In this document: positions 18,919 through 25,699 of the stretch, in pieces
Layout: each line of letters opens with the position of its first letter
Numbering within the stretch: position 1 is the stretch's first letter
Source: Pseudomonas taiwanensis
GTDB lineage: Bacteria > Pseudomonadota > Gammaproteobacteria > Pseudomonadales > Pseudomonadaceae
Direction: 5' to 3'
NCBI RefSeq assembly: GCF_013393345.1
Contig: NZ_QJRF01000074.1
Location: forward strand, 186,001-250,000
DNA: 64,000 nucleotides
Notes under the pieces: generated by a model
What the model was told of the DNA's origin: nothing
Seen by the model: only the letters and a program-made list of their open reading frames with translations
Database searches by the model: none
Position numbers and translations under genes: made by a program

Positions 18919-19683
18919 ATGACCGAAAAAGCATTCGCCCAAGCCGATGCCGACTGGCTGGAGCTGATCTCCGGGGCCCGTTCCTGGTTCTGCGGCCCGT
19001 TGGGCGGCCTGATGCTGTTCGAAGAGCAGCGCCTGCTGGAGGACGAACTGGCGCGTTATTTCGGTGGCTACCTGGTGCACTACGGGCCGCGTGCGGAATT
19101 GCCGCCCGGTGCCAAGCAGATCCAGCGCAGCGTGCATCTCGGGGCGCCGCTGCCGGGCGTGGAGATCGCCTGCGAGGAGTCGGCCTGGCCGCTCAGCGAA
19201 CATGCCGCCGATGTGGTGGTGCTGCAACACGGCCTGGACTTCTGCCTCTCCCCCCATAGCCTGCTGCGCGAAGCCGCGCGCAGCGTTCGCCCCGGCGGTC
19301 ATCTGATCATTGTTGGGGTCAACCCGTGGAGCGCCTGGGGGGTGCGCCATTACTTCGCGCGTGACGCCCTGCGCCGTGCGCGCTGCATCTCCCCGACACG
19401 GGTCAGCGACTGGCTGAACCTGCTGGGCTTCGCGCTGGAGAAACGCCGCTTCGGGTGCTATCGTCCGCCGCTTGCTTCGGCCGCCTGGCAAACACGCCTG
19501 GCTCGGCTGGAGCGCTGGGGCGCCGCCGGACAAGGATTCGGTGCAGGCTTCTATCTATTGGTGGCGCGCAAGCTGGTAATTGGTTTGCGCCCACTGCGTC
19601 AGGCCCGGCGAGAGCCCATGGGCAAGCTGGTTCCCATGCCGGTGGCCAAGGTCAGCCGGTGCGATTCGAAACATGAGGCTTAA
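18919..19683 (+). CDS. Class I SAM-dependent methyltransferase-like protein
   Basis: The 254-residue protein has the late motifs of a class I methyltransferase: [12 protein letters not shown] followed by [15 protein letters not shown], the post-I and acidic/strand-4 region. The canonical glycine-rich motif I is not obvious, so cofactor binding is inferred from the fold region only. The ATG at 18919 follows GCAGGAG. The stop codon abuts the GTG of rnhA, so the two are cotranscribed and probably coupled. It is divergent from gloB, the conserved Pseudomonas order gloB-methyltransferase-rnhA. Substrate is unknown. Confidence 0.82.
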   Translation: MTEKAFAQADADWLELISGARSWFCGPLGGLMLFEEQRLLEDELARYFGGYLVHYGPRAELPPGAKQIQRSVHLGAPLPGVEIACEESAWPLSEHAADVVVLQHGLDFCLSPHSLLREAARSVRPGGHLIIVGVNPWSAWGVRHYFARDALRRARCISPTRVSDWLNLLGFALEKRRFGCYRPPLASAAWQTRLARLERWGAAGQGFGAGFYLLVARKLVIGLRPLRQARREPMGKLVPMPVAKVSRCDSKHEA

Positions 19684-20127
19684 GTGAGCGATCTGGTCGA
19701 GATCTATACCGACGGCGCCTGCAAGGGCAATCCCGGCCCTGGCGGCTGGGGTGCGTTGCTGGTCTACAAGGGTGCCGAGCGCGAGCTCTGGGGGGGTGAG
19801 CGCGATACCACCAACAACCGCATGGAACTGATGGCCGCCATCATGGGGCTGGTCGCCCTCAAGCGTTCCTGCGAGGTGAAGATCATCACCGACTCCCAGT
19901 ACGTGATGCAGGGCATTACCGAATGGATGCCGAACTGGAAGAAGCGCGGCTGGAAGACCGCCGCCAAGCAGCCGGTGAAGAATGCCGACCTTTGGCAGGC
20001 ACTGGACGAACAGGTCAATCGCCATACCGTGCGCTGGCAGTGGGTACGCGGTCATACCGGCCACGCTGGCAACGAGCGTGCTGACCAGTTGGCGAACCGC
20101 GGTGTCAGCGAGCTGGGTGCTCGTTAG
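19684..20127 (+). CDS. rnhA: Ribonuclease HI
   Basis: RNase HI cleaves the RNA strand of RNA-DNA hybrids, removing R-loops and primers. The 147-residue product has the typical start with Asp10 in [14 protein letters not shown], Glu48 in NNRMELMA and Asp70 in IITDSQYV, the catalytic metal-binding set. The basic WKKRGWKTA loop and [15 protein letters not shown]-terminal motif are also present. Start is GTG at 19684, directly after the TAA of the upstream gene. In many Pseudomonas dnaQ follows immediately; here a 4.7-kb insert separates them. Confidence 0.98.
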   Translation: MSDLVEIYTDGACKGNPGPGGWGALLVYKGAERELWGGERDTTNNRMELMAAIMGLVALKRSCEVKIITDSQYVMQGITEWMPNWKKRGWKTAAKQPVKNADLWQALDEQVNRHTVRWQWVRGHTGHAGNERADQLANRGVSELGAR

Positions 20128-20173
20128 CACTGGCCCCCCTTGCGGGAGAGCTTCCAACCTTAACGGCGCCAGC

Positions 20174-20213
20174 ATGTAAACGGTGAGTTACTTCGGTCAT
20201 CTCCCGTTTACAT
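20174..20213. repeat. Inverted repeat at the rnhA edge of the accessory islet
   Basis: atgtaaacgg (20174-20183) is repeated inverted as ccgtttacat (20204-20213), and the pairing extends by gag/ctc with one bulged base. It sits between rnhA and the LysR gene, both of which read toward it. It may be a terminator without a U-tract, a protein-binding site, or the end of the insertion. The core CGTTTACA also occurs at 24816-24823 next to dnaQ. Confidence 0.6.
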
Positions 20214-20276
20214 CTGAATTTGGGGGTGCTCTTTAAGCGGATGATTGGCGATCCGCTGTGGTTCATGAGTTGGAGA

Positions 20277-21242
20277 TCAAATCGAATTCATGTGACCTAA
20301 TGCGGCTTGCATTCTTTTCAAGAAGATCTCTTCGGCTTGCGTGCGGACTTGGTGAGCGCTCCACATCAATACAATCAATACCTCGCAAACGTTCACTTCA
20401 GGCATGAGTTTTCGCAGAAGTCCACGCTCCTCATACTCTCTGCATAAGTGTTCAGGGAGTGAACTTACACCCAGGCCTGCCAACACCAACCGCAAAACCT
20501 CACCCGTATTCGCTGAAGACGCGGATATATTGTGGCGTATGTAGTTGCTACCATAGTGCTCTGATAGTTTTGGCAAAGTCCCCCCAAGCGACTCGCCTGA
20601 AAAGCTCACGAGTTTAGATGACTTGATTTTTTCAGGCGTTACATTGTCGTCATTGAAGAGGGGGTGCAGGTTGCTGCAGTAGAAAAAGGTTCGTTCTCGG
20701 CTGAGTATGAGCTGATTTATGTCAATATCGCCGGGCTGGCTAATGCCAATGCCGAAAGTTGAGTCGTTTCGGTGCAGGGCGCTTATTATTTCCTGGGTTG
20801 ACGCCACTTCAATACTAAAAGTTATTCCGGGGTGGTCTTGGTGTATGCCACGCAAGACATCATCGTACTCCGGGCAGTTCACTCCGCTGACGGTTAATAG
20901 GCGAATGCTGCCTTTAACATTACTGCGTGTCTTGTCGACTATGGAGTCGATCTCTCGGATGCTTTGTCGAGCCGTTAGTGAAACTCTAAACAGCGAAGAT
21001 CCTATATCTGTCAACTCGAATCGATGACTGTCTCTGTCAATCAGCGTGCATCCGAGTTGCTCTTCCAGTCGTTTGATGGCTTGACTGACGGCGGGTTGAG
21101 ATAGATGAAGCCTTTCTGCACCTCTGCTGATACTTTTTTCGGTCGCAACGGCACAGAACGTTTTCAGAAGATTCCAGTCCATGCGCTCGCTAACAGATCG
21201 AGCCTCTCCAGAATTTGATGCAGAAGTTTGTCTGAAGCCCAT
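20277..21242 (-). CDS. LysR-family transcriptional regulator of the islet
   Basis: The protein has an N-terminal winged helix-turn-helix of the LysR type (WNLLKTFCAVATEKSISRGAERL, then LSQPAVSQAIKRLEEQLG) and a C-terminal substrate-binding-like effector domain. It is divergent from the aldolase/transporter genes, the classical layout for a LysR activator of the neighbouring operon. The start at 21242 is chosen because GGAGGG lies 8 bases upstream, giving 321 residues. The internal ATG at 21182 (MDWNLL) fits the usual LysR N-terminus but has a poor ribosome-binding site. Codon use is AT-richer than the flanking core genes. Confidence 0.9.
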   Translation of the reverse strand: MGFRQTSASNSGEARSVSERMDWNLLKTFCAVATEKSISRGAERLHLSQPAVSQAIKRLEEQLGCTLIDRDSHRFELTDIGSSLFRVSLTARQSIREIDSIVDKTRSNVKGSIRLLTVSGVNCPEYDDVLRGIHQDHPGITFSIEVASTQEIISALHRNDSTFGIGISQPGDIDINQLILSRERTFFYCSNLHPLFNDDNVTPEKIKSSKLVSFSGESLGGTLPKLSEHYGSNYIRHNISASSANTGEVLRLVLAGLGVSSLPEHLCREYEERGLLRKLMPEVNVCEVLIVLMWSAHQVRTQAEEIFLKRMQAALGHMNSI

Positions 21243-21355
21243 GTGCTAGACCCTCCATTGGTTTGGCGAATAGATAATATAATAAAATGTGAATATGCGC
21301 TATCGGCGGAATTCAATAGTGTTCCTCTTAAATATCACAAAAAGAGGATGCCTAT
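21243..21355. promoter_or_regulatory. Divergent LysR/aldolase promoter region
   Basis: This is a 113-base AT-rich gap between divergent genes, with a run of A/T around 21270-21290 suitable for promoters in both directions. The aldolase ribosome-binding site AAGAGG (21342-21347) can pair with cctctt at 21324-21329. No LysR box could be fixed by eye. Confidence 0.5.
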
Positions 21356-22111
21356 ATGAGTCTGCATGAAAATTGTAGTCCGCAGGAATGGTCGGTTCGC
21401 TGCGATCTCGCGGCGCTATTCCGCCTTCTAGCCTATTATCGAATGACGGATCTCGTTGATTCCCACGCCTCCGCATGTATTCCTGGAGAGTCCGGGTACT
21501 TCCTTATAAACAAGTATGGCGTGCCGTTCGAGAAAATGAGCGCAAGCGACCTTGTGAAGGTTGACCTGGATGGCGTTCCTGTAAATCAAGGGGAAACGGA
21601 TGGGCCAATGAATATTGCCGGGGCCGTGATCCATTCTTCTATTCACCGCGCTAGACCGGATATGAAGTGCGTGATTCACACTCACACTGCCGCAGGCATC
21701 GCCGTCTCGACGCTTGAGGAAGGGCTTCCGCCATTGTCTCAGCATGCAATGAAGTTTTACGGGAAGCTGAAGTATCACACTTATGGGTCTTTTATTGACA
21801 CCAAGCTAGAAGAGAAAGCAATGATTCAAAGTCTTGGTGATGCCAATGCGATGCTGCTGCATAACCATGGAATCATTGTCGGCGGTCGCACTATTGGCGA
21901 AGCATTTCACAGTGTCTATATGTTGGAGCGGGCCTGCCAGATTCATTTGCAAATTAGAAGCACTGATCAGAGTGTCGTCATTCCTGATCCTGAGATGTGC
22001 AGAAAGACCTGCGAAACATTTGCGGCCGATTTTGAGTGTGGAATCGTGGAGTTGGCGTGGCAGAGAGCGCTCAAGATAATTTCATCGCAAAAAGATTCGT
22101 ACTGCCGCTGA
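21356..22111 (+). CDS. Class II aldolase/adducin-family protein
   Basis: The 251-residue protein has the class II aldolase fold signature CVIHTHTAAG (His108 and His110, metal ligands) and a later HNHGIIVGG that supplies the third His. The stretch before the first His pair reads NIAGAVIHSSIH, where fuculose- and ribulose-phosphate aldolases carry SSE with the catalytic Glu. That Glu is not present, so this belongs to the adducin-like subgroup and retro-aldol activity should not be assumed. It heads the operon with the ABC transporter genes. The ATG at 21356 follows AAAGAGGATG. Substrate is unknown. Confidence 0.85.
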   Translation: MSLHENCSPQEWSVRCDLAALFRLLAYYRMTDLVDSHASACIPGESGYFLINKYGVPFEKMSASDLVKVDLDGVPVNQGETDGPMNIAGAVIHSSIHRARPDMKCVIHTHTAAGIAVSTLEEGLPPLSQHAMKFYGKLKYHTYGSFIDTKLEEKAMIQSLGDANAMLLHNHGIIVGGRTIGEAFHSVYMLERACQIHLQIRSTDQSVVIPDPEMCRKTCETFAADFECGIVELAWQRALKIISSQKDSYCR

Positions 22112-22199
22112 ACTGGTTGGTTAATTACAAGAATTTGCTGCGCGAAACTAAAGTTGTCGCGGCAACCTAGATGCGTGCCTTGTGAATGGTAATAAGATA

Positions 22200-22991
22200 A
22201 TGAAAAAGCAAGCCCTTGCAGTTGGATTTGGATATTTGGTGCTTTTTGGTGGGTGGGCTGGAATTGCCGTTTCTGAGGAGCGGGTGCCTCTTAAAATAGG
22301 TATGGAAATCACCTATCCGCCATTCGAGTCCTATGACGAGAATAATAATATTGTGGGTTCTGATCCTGAGCTTGCAAGGTCAATTGCCAAGGCTTTGGGT
22401 CGATCTGTCGAGTTCGTTGATACGAAGTTCCTGAACTTGATAAATGGGCTTAATTCGAACAAGTACGACGCTATTATTTCTGGGATGTATATAACTGAAG
22501 AAAGAAGGCTTCGCGCTCTGATCATTCCCTATGCCATGACAGGGTCGGCAATATTGGTGGCGCGAGGTAGCGAGTTTCAACCGCAGACACCAGAAGAATT
22601 GTGCGGTAAGAAAGTTGGTTTGGAGCAGGGGAATTCCTGGCTGCCTAAACTGCAAAAGCTTTCTCAGAACTATTGCCTTCCTAACCACAAGCCCGCCGTC
22701 ACACTTAGTGAGTACCCCTCTGCCCCAGAGGCAACTCAAGCATTGCTGTCTGGTCATGTGGAAGCTCAAGTAGAAATAGCAGGTGCCGCTCATATGATTT
22801 CTGAGCGGACAAGAGGACGGGTGGTAATAAGTTCAAAGGATCTGATTTCTCCAGAGGTGCTAGGGATTTTTGTAAAGAAAGGGAACGATTCGACGTACTC
22901 GGAGATATCCAAGGCATTAGCGCAAAGCAGGGCGAGCGGGGAGTATTACGAGATTCTAAAGAAATATAGCCTTGAACCAATTTCAGAATAA
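22200..22991 (+). CDS. Periplasmic amino-acid-type solute-binding protein
   Basis: The protein belongs to solute-binding family 3, which binds polar amino acids, opines and related compounds. It has a signal peptide in the first ~25 residues. The mature start reads PLKIGMEITYPPFESYDENN, followed by GSDPELARSIAKALG and YDAIISGMYITEERR, all typical of the family. The ATG at 22200 is chosen; an in-frame GTG at 22182 is possible and neither has a strong ribosome-binding site. It lies between the aldolase-family gene and the fused permease-ATPase gene, and is presumably the receptor of that transporter. Ligand cannot be inferred. Confidence 0.88.
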   Translation: MKKQALAVGFGYLVLFGGWAGIAVSEERVPLKIGMEITYPPFESYDENNNIVGSDPELARSIAKALGRSVEFVDTKFLNLINGLNSNKYDAIISGMYITEERRLRALIIPYAMTGSAILVARGSEFQPQTPEELCGKKVGLEQGNSWLPKLQKLSQNYCLPNHKPAVTLSEYPSAPEATQALLSGHVEAQVEIAGAAHMISERTRGRVVISSKDLISPEVLGIFVKKGNDSTYSEISKALAQSRASGEYYEILKKYSLEPISE

Positions 22992-23041
22992 TAAGTACAT
23001 AGCGCTACGCTGATTGTGGCTGGCGCTATTGAGAGGCAGAT

Positions 23042-24589
23042 ATGTCGTTCGATTGGAATTATTTCGCGTCCCTGTTTACCCTCGACCTGTTCTGGATGGC
23101 TTGCTTGCAAGTCATAAAGCTCAGTGCCGCAGCCTGGGTTTTGGGTGGGCTACTAGGATTCTTGCTGGCCATGGCAAAGCTATCCAGTTCGCCGCTACTT
23201 AGAAGCCCTGCATCAGTCTATATCTGGTTCTTTCGCAGTGTTCCGTTATTGGTGTTGATCGTGTTTGTCTATAACCTCCCGCAGTTGTTCCCGGCGTCTG
23301 GAGGTGTGCTTTCTAATCCATTTTGGTCAGCCCTTATCGCGCTCGTTGTAACTGAAGCAGCCTATATGGCTGAGATCCATCGAGGGGGATTGATTTCCGT
23401 AGCCAAGGGGCAACGAGAGGCTGGAAAGGCATTGGCTATCGGCACAGTGGGGGCCCAATGGCTTATCGTAATTCCACAGGCCATTCGCATATCGCTTCCT
23501 ACGCTGATCAACGAGTATGTCACGATCGTCAAGCTGACATCCCTTGCCTCAGTCATCTCCCTCACGGAGATTCTCACTGTTGGGCAGCGCCTATATGCAC
23601 AGAACTTCCTGGTTATGGAAACTCTCGCTGCCGTGGGTGTGTATTACGTTTTGATCGTAACGGTCTTTGGGTTTTTCCTGGAGCGATTCGAATTGTCTCT
23701 TGATTTGAGTCGGCGTAAACCCCAAACCCTGGATGCAGCTCAGACGCACGCATTGAGGAGTCAGGTTGCTGGATATAAAAAACGCCTCCAGCCACGCTCT
23801 ATTAGTAGTGAGCCTGTTTTGCAGTTGCTTGGGATTCATAAAAGTTATGGCAGTCATGAGGTCCTTAAGGGCGTCGATTTGGAGATCAAGAGGGGAGAGG
23901 TTGTTTCTATAATTGGCCCGTCTGGATCAGGAAAAACCTCCCTTATCAGAACCATAAACGGGCTGGAGGATATCAATCAGGGAAGCATTAGGCTTTTTGG
24001 TCAAGATTTCATTGAAAGTGGCGCTTTGGCGGAGAGTAAGACGCGAGCCTTCCGGCAACGTGTAAAACATATTGGCATGGTGTTTCAAGGGTTCAACTTG
24101 TTTCCGCATCGTACTCTTGCTGAAAATATTACGCTCGCGCCCCGATATCATGGGGGTTGCAAAAGTGAGAGTCGGCTATATGCCTATGCACTTTTAGATC
24201 GAGTAGGGCTTCTTGCGCATTCATGCAAGTACCCACATCAGCTATCAGGTGGTCAACAGCAGCGAGTCGCGATTGCACGTGCACTCGCCATGTCTCCGGA
24301 TATCATGTTGTTTGATGAGCCTACCTCCGCATTAGACCCTGAACTGGTTGGGGAGGTGCTGGAGGTGATCAAGGGGTTGGCGGACGAGGGCATGACGCTA
24401 ATCATTGTGACCCATGAAATGGAGTTCGCAATGTCCATTTCGGATAGGGTTGTGTTTATGGAAAATGGAATTGTTCAGTTTGATGCGTCGCCCAAGGAAA
24501 TTCGTGAGGCGGCTTCGGCTGAAAGAGTCAGGCGGTTCATTGGGTTGCCAGAGCCGGATCTGGAGAAAAAGCTACTCAATATTGGTTAG
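23042..24589 (+). CDS. Fused amino-acid ABC transporter permease and ATPase
   Basis: One 515-residue chain combines the two usual subunits of a polar amino acid importer. Residues 1 to about 230 form a HisM/GlnP-type permease with several membrane segments, FFRSVPLLVLIVF and the EAA loop GQREAGKALAIG. From about residue 260 a GlnQ/HisP-type ATPase follows, with Walker A GPSGSGKT at 292-299, signature LSGGQQQRVAIA and Walker B IMLFDEPTSALDP. Such fusions are known but less common than separate subunits. The gene closes the islet operon and is followed by a terminator. Confidence 0.92.
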   Translation: MSFDWNYFASLFTLDLFWMACLQVIKLSAAAWVLGGLLGFLLAMAKLSSSPLLRSPASVYIWFFRSVPLLVLIVFVYNLPQLFPASGGVLSNPFWSALIALVVTEAAYMAEIHRGGLISVAKGQREAGKALAIGTVGAQWLIVIPQAIRISLPTLINEYVTIVKLTSLASVISLTEILTVGQRLYAQNFLVMETLAAVGVYYVLIVTVFGFFLERFELSLDLSRRKPQTLDAAQTHALRSQVAGYKKRLQPRSISSEPVLQLLGIHKSYGSHEVLKGVDLEIKRGEVVSIIGPSGSGKTSLIRTINGLEDINQGSIRLFGQDFIESGALAESKTRAFRQRVKHIGMVFQGFNLFPHRTLAENITLAPRYHGGCKSESRLYAYALLDRVGLLAHSCKYPHQLSGGQQQRVAIARALAMSPDIMLFDEPTSALDPELVGEVLEVIKGLADEGMTLIIVTHEMEFAMSISDRVVFMENGIVQFDASPKEIREAASAERVRRFIGLPEPDLEKKLLNIG

Positions 24590-24629
24590 TTTGAGCTTGC
24601 GCTTTTCCACATAATAAATGCCGGAAAGA

Positions 24630-24653
24630 TAAATGCGGCTTCGTCCGCATTTA
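24630..24653 (+). terminator. Terminator of the islet operon
   Basis: A 9-bp stem taaatgcgg/ccgcattta (24630-24638, 24645-24653) with the loop cttcgt is followed by a short T-rich stretch, 40 bases after the fused transporter gene. Confidence 0.8.
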
Positions 24654-24834
24654 TTTAAGCGCTTGGCTTGAAAATTAGCCGCACACACATGAACACGTCG
24701 CACGCCCCGGAGCATGATTACTTTTTGGCGCGTTTGAAGAGCATGCTCGGCGCTAGTTACACCGGATCATCGGTCGTTGCGATGGTTTTCACCCGGCGTG
24801 TTAAGATTCGGCGCGCGTTTACAGGGGAAAAGCA

Positions 24835-25596
24835 ATGACGGTTCACAACAGCGCCGCTGACAGAAAGATAGTACTGGACACCGAAACCACCGGTATGCCA
24901 GTCACCGATGGCCACCGCGTCATCGAGATCGGTTGCGTCGAGATGGAAGGCCGACGCCTTACGGGGCGTCATTTCCACGTATACCTGCAACCTGACCGTG
25001 AGGTGGACGAAGGCGCCATCGCGGTCCACGGCATCACCAACGAGTTCCTGGTGGGCAAGCCGCGCTTCAAGGATGTCGCCGACGAGTTCTTCGAGTTCAT
25101 CAAGGGCGCCGAGCTGATCATCCATAACGCGGCGTTCGACATCGGCTTCCTCAACAACGAGTTTGCCCTGCTGGGGCAGTCGGATCGCAGCGATGTCAGC
25201 GAGTACTGCGCGGTACTCGACACCCTGATGATGGCCCGCGAGCGCCACCCGGGGCAGCGCAACAGCCTGGACGCCCTGTGCAAGCGCTACGACGTCGACA
25301 ACTCCAACCGCGAACTGCACGGCGCGTTGCTCGACGCCGAGATTCTTGCCGACGTCTTCCTGGCGATGACCGGTGGCCAGACCAACCTGTCCCTTGCCGG
25401 CGAAGGTGGCGATGGCAGTGGTGGTCGGGCCCAGGCGACACCGATCCGTCGCCTGCCGGCCGATCGCGCACCCAGCCGGGTAATCCGCGCCAGTGAGGAA
25501 GAGTTGGCCGCCCACGCCTCGCGCCTGGCCGCCATCGAGAAATCCGCCGGGGCGCCTGCCCTCTGGGTGCAGATGGACGCTCCGCCAGCTTCCTGA
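24835..25596 (+). CDS. dnaQ: DNA polymerase III epsilon subunit (3'-5' proofreading exonuclease)
   Basis: Epsilon is the editing subunit of the replicative polymerase core. The 253-residue product has the DEDDh exonuclease motifs: VLDTETTG with Asp15 and Glu17, then HNAAFDIGFL and HGALLDAEILADVF. A Gly-rich linker and a C-terminal segment that would contact the alpha subunit follow. The ATG at 24835 is preceded by AGGGGAAAAGC. The gene normally adjoins rnhA in Pseudomonas; here the islet lies between them. The upstream gap 24654-24834 is presumably the native promoter region. Confidence 0.97.
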   Translation: MTVHNSAADRKIVLDTETTGMPVTDGHRVIEIGCVEMEGRRLTGRHFHVYLQPDREVDEGAIAVHGITNEFLVGKPRFKDVADEFFEFIKGAELIIHNAAFDIGFLNNEFALLGQSDRSDVSEYCAVLDTLMMARERHPGQRNSLDALCKRYDVDNSNRELHGALLDAEILADVFLAMTGGQTNLSLAGEGGDGSGGRAQATPIRRLPADRAPSRVIRASEEELAAHASRLAAIEKSAGAPALWVQMDAPPAS

Positions 25597-25655
25597 TTGC
25601 GACCTTTACGTACAGCCAGTGGAAACGGGGTACCGCCCCCGTGGTCGAGCTTCTA

Positions 25656-25692
25656 CCCTGAGGGCATAGGCGGGCAGGCCCGCCCCTCAGGG
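25656..25692 (+). promoter_or_regulatory. Leader hairpin covering the ldcA ribosome-binding site
   Basis: ccctgaggg (25656-25664) pairs perfectly with ccctcaggg (25684-25692), with an additional inner GC-rich stem ggcggg/cccgcc. The right arm contains the first part of the AGGGAG ribosome-binding site (25689-25694) that precedes the ldcA ATG at 25700. The fold could lower translation of ldcA or end the dnaQ message; no U-tract follows. Confidence 0.5.
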
Positions 25693-25699
25693 AGCCACA

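Noticed and set aside
20128-24834. Integrative element with integrase, attachment site or IS ends
   Set aside because: No recombinase or transposase frame, no tRNA target and no long flanking direct repeats; only an 8-base shared core.
25597-25699. ArgR-binding site upstream of ldcA
   Set aside because: A TGCGAC word with downstream A/C was seen, but it does not fit the TGTCGC-N8-AA pattern well enough.
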